Assembly: GCF_001983935.1 (NCBI RefSeq)
Contig: NZ_CP017641.1
Coordinates: 1,736,001 to 1,800,000 of the forward strand
DNA: 64,000 bases
Direction: 5' to 3'
DNA from: Fuerstiella marisgermanici
GTDB lineage: Bacteria; Planctomycetota; Planctomycetia; Planctomycetales; Planctomycetaceae
Made by a program: the position numbers and the translations under genes
The notes under the pieces: generated by a model
What the model was told of the DNA's origin: nothing
Seen by the model: the letters and a program-made list of their open reading frames with translations, nothing else
Database searches by the model: none
Shown: piece by piece, positions 46,341 to 56,130 of the stretch
Numbering within the stretch: the stretch's first letter is position 1
How the letters are laid out: each line of letters opens with the position of its first letter

Positions 46341-47822
46341 GTGAACAACATCATGCCAAATAGCGACTATACCAGTGACCGCAAACCGCGACGTAAGTTT
46401 CTGGCCGATGGAGGCACCGGCTTCGCGGCGTTGGCTCTTGGAGCCATGATGCAGCGCGAGGGCGTCGCTTCTGAACGGCCATTTGCCGAACCGAAACAGG
46501 CGCAGTTTTTCCCAAAGGCGAAGAGTGTCATCTGGTTCTTCATGAACGGAGGCACCAGTCATCTCGAATCCTTCGACCCCAAGGCCGCCGTTAACAAATA
46601 CGCTGGCATGACGATCGACGAATCCCCCTTCGGCGCGGGCGTTCTGGAGTCTCCGTTTTACAAAAAGAATGTGCGAGACTTCGGCGGCAAACCGCGAGCC
46701 ATGATGGCTCAGCTTTATCCGTTGCAGGTTGGCTACGGGCGTCGCGGAGAAAGTGGCATTGAAGTCAGCGACTGGTGGCCTCATGTCGGCAGCTGTATCG
46801 ATGACATCTCAGTTGTGCGGTCGATGTGGACCACGGACAACGATCACGCGGCGCAATTGCAGTTCCACACAGGCCGGCACATCTTCGACGGTTTTTATCC
46901 TTCCATTGGATCGTGGGTTCATTATGGCCTGGGAAGTCTGAACGACAATCTGCCTCAGTTTGTCGTCATGGGACCGCCACCAGGCGATTGCTGCGGAGGT
47001 GTGGGGGCTCATGATGGAAGTTATCTGGGGCCGGAACACGCGGGAGTCAAGATGGCTCTGGACCCCAAGAATCCACTTCCGTTCGGAACGCCAGGTTCCG
47101 GTGTCGGCATTCACGAACGGCGCGACCAGCTCGATTTACTTCGAGACCTCAACCAGCTAACGGCCGTTCAGTATCCGGATGATGCTCAGTTAAAGGCCCG
47201 CATCAAGGCTTACGAACTGGCTTTTCGTATGCAGATGTCGGTGCCGAAAGTGGTCGACCTGAACGACGAAACGAAGGACACTCAGGAGCTCTACGGCCTC
47301 GACAAAAAGCCGACCGAGCCTATGGGGCGACAGGCATTAGCGGCTCGCCGACTGGTCGAACGCGGTGTTCGGTTTGTGCAGATCTACGACGGCGGCGGTG
47401 GAGGCGGTGGCTGGGATGCTCATACCAAGCTTAAAGAAAACCACACTCGAAACTGCGAACGCGTCGACAAACCGATCGCTGGTCTGCTGAAGGACCTGAA
47501 GCAACGTGGCCTGCTGGATGAGACACTTGTTGTCTGGGCGACCGAATTTGGTCGCACGCCGGGTGCCGAAAAATCGGACGGTCGAGACCACCATCCGTAC
47601 GGATTTTCCGTCTGGATGGCGGGCGGAGGACTCAAAGGCGGGATCGCTCATGGTGCGACAGACGAAATCGGATTCCATGCCGTTGAGAATCGCCATTACG
47701 TCACCGACATTCACGCGACGCTGTTGCATCAACTGGGACTTGATTCACGCAAAATGGAAATCCCGGGCCAAAAGCGTCTGGAGATCGACTGCGGCAAACC
47801 GATTCACGACATCATCGCGTGA
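46341..47822 (+). CDS. DUF1501 family protein paired with the second PSCyt1 protein
   Basis: 493 residues from a GTG at 46341, or 489 from the ATG at 46353; it begins four bases after the PSCyt1 stop. The N-terminus [23 protein letters not shown] is Tat-like. Motifs: [66 protein letters not shown] and [35 protein letters not shown]. The glycine run in [15 protein letters not shown] is longer than in the other two DUF1501 proteins here. It should form a functional pair with the PSCyt1 protein. Confidence 0.95.
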   Translation: MNNIMPNSDYTSDRKPRRKFLADGGTGFAALALGAMMQREGVASERPFAEPKQAQFFPKAKSVIWFFMNGGTSHLESFDPKAAVNKYAGMTIDESPFGAGVLESPFYKKNVRDFGGKPRAMMAQLYPLQVGYGRRGESGIEVSDWWPHVGSCIDDISVVRSMWTTDNDHAAQLQFHTGRHIFDGFYPSIGSWVHYGLGSLNDNLPQFVVMGPPPGDCCGGVGAHDGSYLGPEHAGVKMALDPKNPLPFGTPGSGVGIHERRDQLDLLRDLNQLTAVQYPDDAQLKARIKAYELAFRMQMSVPKVVDLNDETKDTQELYGLDKKPTEPMGRQALAARRLVERGVRFVQIYDGGGGGGGWDAHTKLKENHTRNCERVDKPIAGLLKDLKQRGLLDETLVVWATEFGRTPGAEKSDGRDHHPYGFSVWMAGGGLKGGIAHGATDEIGFHAVENRHYVTDIHATLLHQLGLDSRKMEIPGQKRLEIDCGKPIHDIIA

Positions 47823-47928
47823 ACGGGCCGCAGTTGCTTCGACGCAACAACCTGGACTGCCCGCAAATCGTGCGGCATGCCCATCCTTGCCAAATGCGCT
47901 GCACCAGAAGCAGTCCCGGCAGCGTCGG

Positions 47929-48705
47929 CTATTCGTCTTCTAACGAGCTGACTGAAAGTTCGTTCAACGCCACTTCGTCTTGATCGATCTTGATCGGCCA
48001 CGTGCCTCGTTTAAGTTCGATTAATTCTTCGCCGTGGTTGATCGACTTCAGGTAGCCGATTTTCTCATGCCAAAACTTAAACTGCCAATCGCCGCGCGGA
48101 AGATTGGGGATGGCGAAGTTGCCGTCTTTGTCGGTGACGGCCGAATACGGGTGATCGGTGATGATCAGGTACGCTCGCATCCACGAATGAATGGAACAGT
48201 CGATTCGAATCGGAAGTAGCTCCTCGCGCGCGAACGTTTTTTCCAGCGGCTTGTCCTGAGGCACAATTTCGCTGAAGGGCGTGTTGCGGCGAGCGTAGAC
48301 GGCGACGTTGTGAGCGACGGGGTCTGAGTTAATGGATTGCAAAGTCTGGTCGGTGCGAAGCCGAACAATTCGCGGCTCGAAGCGGCAGTTCTTGTTGTCC
48401 AGCATGGCGGGCTTTGGCGGCGCCTGCAGCGACGGGTGGACCTGGATTTTGTCTTTCGTAGACAACCAAACGACCACGTTCTGTAGACCCTTGTTGTCTT
48501 TGTTCACAATCAGCGATGCGTCGGTCAGGTTGTGCTGGCCGCAGACATCTTCATCGCGTCGGATTTCCAACGGTTCCGGTTGGGGCACTTCACCCGTGAA
48601 GACAATGCGGCCCTTCAGCGTTCCCCATTCGTCAGCGGGCGATTGCCCGGCCAACAGGCTGCCGACAAGGAAGAATGCGCAAGATGATCGGGCGAGGTGC
48701 CTCAT
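47929..48705 (-). CDS. Exported cupredoxin-like protein (plastocyanin-like, carboxypeptidase-regulatory-like C-terminus)
   Basis: 258 residues from the ATG at 48705; the frame is open back to 48843 but only this start gives a signal peptide (SCAFFLVGSLLAGQSPA). After an N-terminal strand region comes a type 1 copper pattern: His in SDPVAHNVAVY, then Cys, His and Met in IDCSIHSWMRAYLII. The next stretch SAVTDKDGNFAIPNLPRGDWQFKFWHEKIG is the regulatory-like beta domain found in the same family. It is likely a periplasmic copper protein; redox partner unknown. Confidence 0.8.
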   Translation of the reverse strand: MRHLARSSCAFFLVGSLLAGQSPADEWGTLKGRIVFTGEVPQPEPLEIRRDEDVCGQHNLTDASLIVNKDNKGLQNVVVWLSTKDKIQVHPSLQAPPKPAMLDNKNCRFEPRIVRLRTDQTLQSINSDPVAHNVAVYARRNTPFSEIVPQDKPLEKTFAREELLPIRIDCSIHSWMRAYLIITDHPYSAVTDKDGNFAIPNLPRGDWQFKFWHEKIGYLKSINHGEELIELKRGTWPIKIDQDEVALNELSVSSLEDE

Positions 48706-48930
48706 GGCGAACGTTCTTTCGAATGAATTTGCTGCGGTAAAACCTGCAGGACGGTCAATGCTGACACGACCGCTGCGAAATTCGGGCGGCGGACGGTCGG
48801 CAGTCGATAACGCACAGTACGGAAGTTGGCTCGTTTTTTCCATTGTTGAACATTGAACAAGTTCGTGAGCTCCATTGCGGAACCTAATCTCCCAAACCGT
48901 CTTTCCGCAAAGCTGCGGGATCAGGACGAC

Positions 48931-50040
48931 ATGCGCCGACTGTTTGTCGGGCTGGTATGTGTGCTACTGGGGGTCGGCGTGCAGATGGTGCACAGTGCGA
49001 GCCTGACATCAACGCCCGGCCAGTCGGAAACCGTCTACCTAAACCGGCATCTGTTATTCCTGGGCATCGCTGTCAGTTGCGGTTACTTTGCATCCTGCCT
49101 TCCCGCCGCGTTCTTGAAGAAGAACGCGATGACGTTTTACGTCCTGCTTTTGGTACTGTTGGTGGCCGTATTGACGCCTGGCGTTGGGACTCGCGTGAAC
49201 GGAGCTCAACGATGGCTGCGCGTCGGTGGCATGTCGCTGCAGCCGTCTGAACTCGGCCGAATCATTCTACCGATTGTCGCCGCAAAGATTCTGACTGATC
49301 TGCGCGCGGCGGGCGGGTTTGGTTTGAAGACAGTTCCTCGCACCTTGCTGCCGCTGGTGTTGGTGCTGCCACTGGTTGCTGTGGAACCGGATCTCGGCGC
49401 GACCGTGTTTCTTGCGGCCGGTTTTGTGATCTCACTGTTCATTGGCGGTTGGCCGCTAAGGTATTTTATTGGATCGGCCGTTCTGGCGCTTCCGGCGGCG
49501 GTGTCGCTGCTGGCGTTGAAGTCGTATCAGATGAAACGCATCACGGGATTCGTGGCCGCGTGGAAAGACTTGTCGCAGGCTCCATGGCAGATTCGACAGT
49601 CGTTGATGTCGTTAGGTTCCGGCGGGCTGGAAGGCACGGGCATTGGCGGCGGCTGGCAGAAGCTAAGCTACCTTCCGGAAGCGAATACGGACTTCGTGTT
49701 CGCCGTGATTGGCGAAGAACTGGGACTGGCCGGCACGTTCACCGTGATTGTGATTTGGGTCGGCGTATTGCTGACCGGGCGAGCCGTTTTGCGACCGCTG
49801 CGGCGCGATTCGTTTGAATGGATTCTGGGCACGACGTTGGTGATTCAGATCGTGATGCAGGCGTTGGCGAATGTTGCAGTGGTCACCGCCATGGTTCCAC
49901 CGAAGGGCGTGCCTCACCCGTTTATCAGTTACGGCGGAACGAATCTGCTTGTGAATGTCGTGGCGATCGGGCTGGTGGTGGGCCTGTCTCGTTCGGCTAA
50001 TCAGGCGACGGATGCAACGGCCGCTTCGACGGATTCGTAG
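48931..50040 (+). CDS. FtsW/RodA/SpoVE (SEDS) family peptidoglycan glycosyltransferase
   Basis: 369 residues from the ATG at 48931, which follows AGGACGAC; a TTG at 48853 would add 26 residues. About ten membrane segments. SEDS landmarks: RVNGAQRWLRVGGMSLQPSELGRI, VAVEPDLGATVFLAAG, LGSGGLEGTGIGGGWQKLSYLPEANTDFVFAVIGEELGLAG and VPPKGVPHPFISYGGTNLLVNVVAIG. The last segment is closer to FtsW than to RodA. SEDS proteins polymerise lipid II with a class B PBP, which is not present nearby. The 3' end overlaps the STAS gene by 40 bases. Confidence 0.92.
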   Translation: MRRLFVGLVCVLLGVGVQMVHSASLTSTPGQSETVYLNRHLLFLGIAVSCGYFASCLPAAFLKKNAMTFYVLLLVLLVAVLTPGVGTRVNGAQRWLRVGGMSLQPSELGRIILPIVAAKILTDLRAAGGFGLKTVPRTLLPLVLVLPLVAVEPDLGATVFLAAGFVISLFIGGWPLRYFIGSAVLALPAAVSLLALKSYQMKRITGFVAAWKDLSQAPWQIRQSLMSLGSGGLEGTGIGGGWQKLSYLPEANTDFVFAVIGEELGLAGTFTVIVIWVGVLLTGRAVLRPLRRDSFEWILGTTLVIQIVMQALANVAVVTAMVPPKGVPHPFISYGGTNLLVNVVAIGLVVGLSRSANQATDATAASTDS

Positions 50041-50348
50041 TTGTCGAACAGCTTGTGAAAGCCGACCACCTGAAACGCCTCGGCGATAATACCTTCCAGT
50101 CTGGCAAACCGCACGGCGCCGTCAACTTTTTGAACGCGGGAATGGCCGCGGATCATCATGCCGAATCCCAAGCTGGACACGTGCTCCAGTTTGTGGCAGT
50201 CGAACACGAGCTTCACGTGCCCGTTTTCGATTTCTTCATCCAGCCGCTTGAAGAACGTTTCGGCCGAGTCGGTGTCGAGTCGTCCGGCGAGTTCGACGAT
50301 AAGGACGTCGTCGGATCCATCAAGGTGATACGTGTGAAAATGGATCAT
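50001..50348 (-). CDS. STAS-domain protein (anti-sigma factor antagonist-like)
   Basis: 115 residues, a single STAS domain. IVELAGRLDTDSAETFFKRLDEEIENG is the first strand-helix unit, and VKLVFDCHKLEHVSSLGFGMMIRGHSRVQ contains the Ser pair where SpoIIAA-type proteins are phosphorylated (SSLGFGMM). The remainder ARLEGIIAEAFQVVGFHKLFDNYES fits. It could be switched by an anti-sigma kinase, none of which is in the window. Its last 40 bases run into the SEDS gene on the other strand. Confidence 0.9.
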   Translation of the reverse strand: MIHFHTYHLDGSDDVLIVELAGRLDTDSAETFFKRLDEEIENGHVKLVFDCHKLEHVSSLGFGMMIRGHSRVQKVDGAVRFARLEGIIAEAFQVVGFHKLFDNYESVEAAVASVA

Positions 50349-50750
50349 GATTGAGTTCTCATTCCGCCGCGTCGTAATCGTACGGCGTCTGGCCCCCGAG
50401 TGTTCTGACGCGTTTAGTCTAACTTGACGCTACCAGAAACACAAAGTCTGCGGGGCGACCTCGCCGTGCAAAACGCAGCCGCGGATTGAGCCATGGGGAA
50501 TTGCAGTGGGCCTCACCAAAGTTCCTGCGATTCTACGACCGCTCAGGATTTCTGGCGAAATCTACGACAGCCGCAATTCAGCTACGGGGCATAGCGGCAT
50601 GAGAGCGTATGCAGGTCGTCTGGTCGCTGGGCAAAGCCACAAGCGGCGCGGCAATACGACTCGGCGGAACCAAATCCGTCTTCTTTTTAATGCTGATAAA
50701 CCTGCTACATTATTCATTGTTGAGCGAACTACTGATAAAACCGGCCCCTC
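50349..50750. other. Intergenic region before the GTPase pair
   Basis: About 400 bases between divergent genes. A partial direct repeat, CTGATAAACC near 50694 and CTGATAAAACC near 50732, stands just before the first GTPase. AT-rich stretches near 50690-50730 may contain the promoter. No credible gene. Confidence 0.4.
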
Positions 50751-52667
50751 ATGTCTTCTGAACCTGATCTCAAATCCGCCTTTCAAAGTATTTCTGAAGC
50801 GACCCAGCAGGTCTTTACCGGGCTGCAGAGCTTGCAGGACAAGGCCGCTTTTCTGCAGCCCCAGCCGCTTGAGGGACAGGAATGGTATGAACTGTTGCGG
50901 CAGAAACTGATGCCTCAACTGGGCGGCGATCCGTGGCTGGTGGCGGCCGTGGTGGGCGGGACGAACATCGGAAAAAGTGTCATCTTCAACCACCTGGCAA
51001 ATTGTCGAGCCAGTGCGTCGAGTCCGTTGGCATCCGGCACGAAGCATCCCGTCTGTCTGCTGCCGACGGGCTTTGCGGATCGCCACGATCTACAGGACGT
51101 GTTTCCCGATTTCAGGCTGCACGAATGGTCCGAGGCCGATTTGGCGCTGGCAGAATCTGACGAGCACGAATTGTTCTGGCGAACTGCTCCTGAACTTCCG
51201 CCGACGCTGCTGGTGCTGGACACGCCCGACATCGACAGTGATGCTCGAGTGAACTGGGTTCGGGCCGACGCCGTACGACGTTCGGCGGATGTGCTGATTG
51301 CCGTGCTGACTCAGCAGAAGTACAACGACGCGGCAGTGAAGGAATTCTTCCGCAAAGCCGGTGCCGAAGATAAGGCCGTGCTGGTCGTATTCAATCAGTG
51401 TCTGCTTCCCGAAGACGAAGAATACTGGCCGACATGGCTTGCCACCTTCTGCCGCGAAACAAACATTACCCCGGACGCCGTGTATCTCGCGCCCGCAGAT
51501 CGCCGCGCGGCTGAAGAATTGAAGCTGCCGTTTTACGAACGCCCCTGGCCGGTGCCCGACGACTGGAATGCCGACAGTGTTTCGGCGGATCAGCAGCCGC
51601 GTGACTTGAGTTCCGATTTGTCGAACCTGAAGTTCCGCGAAATTCGAATTCGAACTCTTCGAGGTTCTTTGCACAGCATTCTGGATTCCGAATCGGGAAT
51701 TCCGGCGCATTTGAAATCGCTGGGATCAGCCAGTCAGGAATTGGCAGCGGCGTCTGAGCGGCTTTCCTCCGAGGCGGTGCTGAAAATTCGTGACTGGCCT
51801 GCACCGCCGAATAATTCGTTTGTGGAAGAAATTCGATCGTGGTGGAAGTCGCGACAGGAAGGCTGGGCCAAACGCGTGAACGTCTTTTACGACACGTTAG
51901 GCACCGGCGTGACGTGGCCGTTTAAGATGGCTCGCAACGCCATCCAAGGCGAACCGGTTCCGCCGCTGGACAAATATCGCGAAGCCGAATGGTCGGCCGT
52001 GCTGACCACGGTGGAAGAACTGTTCGACAAGCTGCAATGGATGGCCGACACCGGCAACCGTATGGTCAAGCCGCGCATCGAAGCAATTTTGAATGCGTCA
52101 TCGCGGTCGCAATTGATTGAAACTCTGCGACGACATCACGCGAAGGTCGACATGGAGGCCGAACTGCAGGACACCGTGGCTAAGGAAATGGAATCCTTCA
52201 GCACCGAAAGTCCGGACATGTTCAAATTTTATCGGCAGCTGCACAACGTCTCGGCGGCCGTCCGCCCGATGACCAGCGTGGTGCTGTTCAGTTTAGGGAT
52301 GGGACCAGCAGGCGAAACGATCGCTCCGGTTGTGGCCAACACGGCCACCAATATGGTCATCCATGTAGTGACGGATGTCGCCGGAGGCACAGCGGCAGCG
52401 GTCGCAGGCGACACGGCGCTCGCGGGCGCAGCGGGTACTGGGGCGGGAATGCTGCAGGCGTGGTTTCATCGCTTGCACAGTGTGTTTACTCAGCGGCGAG
52501 TCGACTGGCTCACAAATTTAATCCATCACGAGTTGCTGGGCAGTTTGCCGGAAGAAATCAAAGCCGCGGCCGAACTGAACTCGTCAGAAGAATTCGTGGC
52601 GGTGGAATCAGCGGTAAAGGAATTGCAGGGATTGGTGGATAATTTGCGGGACGGGGTTGAGGCATAG
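50751..52667 (+). CDS. Dynamin-like GTPase, first of a tandem pair
   Basis: 638 residues. G1/Walker A is GGTNIGKS (69-76), G3 is DTPDID (157-162), and after VLIAVLTQQKYNDAAV the G4 position reads VVFNQC (about 212-217) in place of the standard NKxD. A long helical C-terminal half follows, with a hydrophobic stretch (about 505-560, including VVLFSLGMGPAGETIAPVVANTATNMVIHVV), which may be membrane-active. The overall plan (GTPase plus helical stalk) is dynamin-like. It sits about 180 bases before a second GTPase of the same size, so the two likely form a hetero-oligomer. Confidence 0.85.
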   Translation: MSSEPDLKSAFQSISEATQQVFTGLQSLQDKAAFLQPQPLEGQEWYELLRQKLMPQLGGDPWLVAAVVGGTNIGKSVIFNHLANCRASASSPLASGTKHPVCLLPTGFADRHDLQDVFPDFRLHEWSEADLALAESDEHELFWRTAPELPPTLLVLDTPDIDSDARVNWVRADAVRRSADVLIAVLTQQKYNDAAVKEFFRKAGAEDKAVLVVFNQCLLPEDEEYWPTWLATFCRETNITPDAVYLAPADRRAAEELKLPFYERPWPVPDDWNADSVSADQQPRDLSSDLSNLKFREIRIRTLRGSLHSILDSESGIPAHLKSLGSASQELAAASERLSSEAVLKIRDWPAPPNNSFVEEIRSWWKSRQEGWAKRVNVFYDTLGTGVTWPFKMARNAIQGEPVPPLDKYREAEWSAVLTTVEELFDKLQWMADTGNRMVKPRIEAILNASSRSQLIETLRRHHAKVDMEAELQDTVAKEMESFSTESPDMFKFYRQLHNVSAAVRPMTSVVLFSLGMGPAGETIAPVVANTATNMVIHVVTDVAGGTAAAVAGDTALAGAAGTGAGMLQAWFHRLHSVFTQRRVDWLTNLIHHELLGSLPEEIKAAAELNSSEEFVAVESAVKELQGLVDNLRDGVEA

Positions 52668-52846
52668 CGCATGTATCGGAACGGCGGCCAACACAGTTTG
52701 GCTTGTGAAACTGCGACTGGGCCCAGCGGGGCCGACGGCTACGTGCTGTCGCCCTCCGGGCTGAAACACGGGAATCGCAACTCGCACCGCACCGTTGCTT
52801 CATTGTCAGCTTTGATACGCCCCTGCCACGAACGGAAACTAACAAC

Positions 52847-54709
52847 ATGACGGCGAATGACGAGCTGGAACATATTGCACTGCTTGCCGAGGTCGATGAT
52901 CTCACCAACCGCCTGCAACGCTGGATCGACGATGGCCCCGACTGGGAGACTGCTCATCGCTGCCGAGCCCTCGTGCGCCGCCTGCTGGGGCGAGTTGAGA
53001 CACTGCGGTTTCGCCTGGAGACGCCGCTTGTTGTGGCGACGTTCGGAGGCACCGGAACCGGAAAAAGTTCGCTGGTCAATGCTCTGGTCGGGCAGGAAGT
53101 GACGACTTCCGGACGGCAACGCCCCACCACGAAAACGCCCGTGCTGCTGGTGCATCCGGAAATTGAAATCGATGCGCTGGGACTGGATTTAAGCGAGTTT
53201 CACGTCAAGCGGGTCGACACACCCGTGCTGCGTGACATCGTACTGATTGACTGCCCCGACCCGGATACCAGCGAGGCCGCCAGTTCCGGAAGCAATCTTG
53301 CACTGCTACGTTCGATCGTGCCGCATTGCGACGTGCTGATATACACGTCGACCCAGCAGAAGTATAAAAGCGCGCGCATCATAGACGAATTGAAAGATGT
53401 TGCCAGCGGCTGCCGACTTGTGTTCGTGCAGACTCATGCGGACATGGACTCGGACATTCGTGACGACTGGAAAAAGTTTCTGGCCGGCGGCTACGAAGTG
53501 CCGGAAATGTTCTTCGTCGATTCTGTGAATGCGTTCACAGAGCAAAAAGAAGGTCGCCCCGTGTCGGGCGAATTCGGTCGCCTGCTCGAATTACTCAGCA
53601 GCGAACTGGACGCGGCCAAACGAGTTGCCATTCGCCGCGCGAACCTGATCGATCTGTTGCAGGAAGCGCTCACGGTCTGCCGCAGCGACTACGATGCGAA
53701 GCTTCCGGAAGTGGAGTTGCTGATCGAAACGCTGGACAGTCAGCGAGCCCAATTGCGTGACACCTTGACGAAACAATTGTGCGACGAACTACTGGTCAAT
53801 CGCAACCTGTGGGAAACGCGATTGCTAAGTTCCATCACAGACAAATGGGGCTTCAGTCCATTTTCCGCCGTACTGCGATTCTATAACGGAATCGGTGCCT
53901 TCATTGCGTCGTTTACATTCTTGCGAGCTCGCACGTCGGCGCAAATGGCACTGATCGGTGCGGTTCAGGGAGCTCGTTGGGTCAAGTCACGGGCGAAGGA
54001 ACAGGAAGCGGAATCGACGCTGGACCGATTGGCCAGCTTTGGGATCAGCGACCAGCAATTGCAGGAAAGCCGGATGGTCATTTCCGGCCATATTCATTCG
54101 GCAGGCATCGCATACGCTACGGCAGAAGACCGGCGCGATCTGACGGATTTGCGTAAACGAGCGGCTTCGCTGGAAGATGAATTTCTGGGCGACGCCAGTC
54201 GTGTGATCGACGATGTGATCGAAGAACTGGCCACCGCGAACAGCGGGTGGTTTATTCGAGTGCGTTACGAATTGCTGTTTCTGGCGTACCTAATCTTCTT
54301 GATCGGGCGCATCGGCTATAACTTTTTCTGGAGTTCATTTCTTGGCCCCGTCCTTCAACGGTCGGCTCAGGAAGAACTATTGGCGGTTGACTTTTACATT
54401 CCGGCGTTGATCTTTCTGGTGATCTGGTCCGGGATTTTGGTGGCGATGTTCACGTGGCGATTGCGACGCGGGTTGACTCGCCGAGTCGAACGGTTCGCTC
54501 AGTCGATGGCAGAATCTCGCTTGGTCCACGGGCTGTTTCCAAACCTGGAAGAAACGTGTCGACACATCACTACCGACAGCCACACGCTCACGTCACTGCT
54601 CGAACAAACAACTTCGTTCCGTCACGACCTCGCCGACCCAACCAGCGGATTTCTCGGCCGCCAACGCAGTGAAAAACGTGCCGCTGCCGATAAGAAGGCT
54701 GGGAGCTGA
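52847..54709 (+). CDS. Dynamin-like GTPase, second of a tandem pair, with membrane hairpin
   Basis: 620 residues. G1 is GGTGTGKS (67-74), a Thr switch (QRPTTKTPV), G3 is DCPDPD (135-140), then YTSTQQKYKSARII, and G4 reads VQTHAD (about 194-199), an aberrant TxAD form. The C-terminal half has helices and two membrane segments (about 480-500, LFLAYLIFLIGRIGYNFF, and about 525-545, ALIFLVIWSGILVAMF). The TQQKY motif occurs at the equivalent place in the upstream GTPase, showing common ancestry. Membrane anchoring of this partner and not of the other suggests a division of labour. It converges on hypD. Confidence 0.87.
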   Translation: MTANDELEHIALLAEVDDLTNRLQRWIDDGPDWETAHRCRALVRRLLGRVETLRFRLETPLVVATFGGTGTGKSSLVNALVGQEVTTSGRQRPTTKTPVLLVHPEIEIDALGLDLSEFHVKRVDTPVLRDIVLIDCPDPDTSEAASSGSNLALLRSIVPHCDVLIYTSTQQKYKSARIIDELKDVASGCRLVFVQTHADMDSDIRDDWKKFLAGGYEVPEMFFVDSVNAFTEQKEGRPVSGEFGRLLELLSSELDAAKRVAIRRANLIDLLQEALTVCRSDYDAKLPEVELLIETLDSQRAQLRDTLTKQLCDELLVNRNLWETRLLSSITDKWGFSPFSAVLRFYNGIGAFIASFTFLRARTSAQMALIGAVQGARWVKSRAKEQEAESTLDRLASFGISDQQLQESRMVISGHIHSAGIAYATAEDRRDLTDLRKRAASLEDEFLGDASRVIDDVIEELATANSGWFIRVRYELLFLAYLIFLIGRIGYNFFWSSFLGPVLQRSAQEELLAVDFYIPALIFLVIWSGILVAMFTWRLRRGLTRRVERFAQSMAESRLVHGLFPNLEETCRHITTDSHTLTSLLEQTTSFRHDLADPTSGFLGRQRSEKRAAADKKAGS

Positions 54710-54730
54710 CAATCGTTGGAAGAGATTGGG

Positions 54731-55879
54731 CTACAGTGTACCGGTTTCAACAGAAGACGTGACAGTCTTCACGCGTGGCGGCGGACTGAATCGGAAGTAC
54801 GCTGCACACGCGCCTTCTGAAGACACCATGGGCGCACCCAGCGGTGAATCGGGACGGCATCGTGTTCCGAACTCCGAGCATTCATGAGGTCGCAAACGCC
54901 CGGACAAGACATCGGCAGCGCGGCAGTCGCCACCGTCCTGCAAGATCGGTAGAGGCGTCGACACGATGGCCGCGTCGGCGAACTTTTCCTCGGCGTCAAC
55001 ATGGCACCATTCGTTGCGCAGGACGTAGCCGCCGTCGTTTATCGTGCCCAGACCACGCCACGGGCGGTCCGTAACTTCGTAAACGCGATCCATGATTTCC
55101 AGCGCCTGCAGGTTACCCTGCTGAGCTGCGGTACGGGCGTACGCGTTGTGGACATCAAAGGTTCCGGCTTCCAATTGCACAACGCAATTAAGAATGCCTT
55201 CCAGCAGATCGGTCGGTTCAAAACCAGTGATGGCAATCGGGATTTGAAATTCACTGGTCAGGTCGCTGTACGAATCGAATCCCGCGACCGTACAGACGTG
55301 GCCGGCCCCAAGAAACGCTTCAACCCGGTTATCGGGCGACCGCAAAATGGCCTCCATCGCAGGCTGGACTCGCACATGACTCACCAACAAACTGAAGTTC
55401 GCTAGATTCAGTTCCGCTGCCTGTAAAACTGCAAGAGCCGTTGCGGGCACGGTCGTTTCAAAGCCCACAGCAAAAAACACGATCTGTTGATTTGGTTGCT
55501 GTTTTGCGAGCTGCACGGCATCGATCGGCGAATAAACCGTCTTGACGCTTCCGCCCTGAGTTCTGGCATTCAGCAGTGAGTCGCTGGTTCCGGGAACGCG
55601 CAGCATATCTCCGAAACTTGTGAGGATGGTGTCAGGGCGATGAGACAATCGAATGGCGAAGTCGATGGCTTCAGCCGGCGTAACGCACACTGGGCATCCG
55701 GGACCGTGAATCAGTTCAATGTGTTCGCTGAGTTCCTGTTCGATGCCGTGGCGCAACAGAGAATGCGTTTGCCCACCACAAACGTCCATCAACACCCATT
55801 TTTTCGTTGCCGTGGCGCGGATTTCTGCAATGAGAGACTTCGCACGCTGCGGGTCGCGAAATTCGTCGACGTACTTCAT
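54731..55879 (-). CDS. hypD: Hydrogenase maturation protein HypD
   Basis: 382 residues. HypD and HypC form the scaffold on which the Fe(CN)2CO unit is built. Conserved sites are visible: VLMDVCGGQTHSLLRHGI, HGPGCPVCVTP, GDMLRVPGTSDSL, VYSPIDAVQLA, FAVGFETTVPATA and GHVCTVAGFDSY. The iron-sulfur cluster Cys are expected among those of the C-terminal half (for example DGGDCRAADVLSG and ECSEFGTRCRPDSPLGAPMVSSEGACAAY). Its start overlaps the hypC stop (TAATG). It is the last gene of the operon. Confidence 0.97.
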   Translation of the reverse strand: MKYVDEFRDPQRAKSLIAEIRATATKKWVLMDVCGGQTHSLLRHGIEQELSEHIELIHGPGCPVCVTPAEAIDFAIRLSHRPDTILTSFGDMLRVPGTSDSLLNARTQGGSVKTVYSPIDAVQLAKQQPNQQIVFFAVGFETTVPATALAVLQAAELNLANFSLLVSHVRVQPAMEAILRSPDNRVEAFLGAGHVCTVAGFDSYSDLTSEFQIPIAITGFEPTDLLEGILNCVVQLEAGTFDVHNAYARTAAQQGNLQALEIMDRVYEVTDRPWRGLGTINDGGYVLRNEWCHVDAEEKFADAAIVSTPLPILQDGGDCRAADVLSGRLRPHECSEFGTRCRPDSPLGAPMVSSEGACAAYFRFSPPPRVKTVTSSVETGTL

Positions 55880-56130
55880 TATGGTGTGTCTTCTGTTTGT
55901 TCTGCTACGCCGAGATTCTTGAGGTCTTCAATTGTTTGACGAGCGGCCGTTTCATCGATGCGGCTGATCGCGATTCCAGCGTGAACGACGACATAGTCGC
56001 CAACTTTCGCGTCGGGTACGCACGCCATGCTGCATTCGCGTGCCACACCCGAGAATTCGATCTGAGCGCTCGCGAACGTGGGGTCGGTGTTCGTCCATTT
56101 GATGATCCGACCGGGAACTCCAAGGCACAT
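55879..56130 (-). CDS. hypC: Hydrogenase maturation chaperone HypC
   Basis: 83 residues, the usual size. It begins MCLGVPGRI, where Cys2 binds the iron of the Fe(CN)2CO unit after removal of Met1. The OB-fold continues with VGDYVVVHAGIAISRIDETAARQTIEDL. HypC passes the iron group from HypD to the large-subunit precursor. Both ends overlap neighbours by one base (TAATG), meaning translational coupling with hypF and hypD. Confidence 0.97.
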   Translation of the reverse strand: MCLGVPGRIIKWTNTDPTFASAQIEFSGVARECSMACVPDAKVGDYVVVHAGIAISRIDETAARQTIEDLKNLGVAEQTEDTP

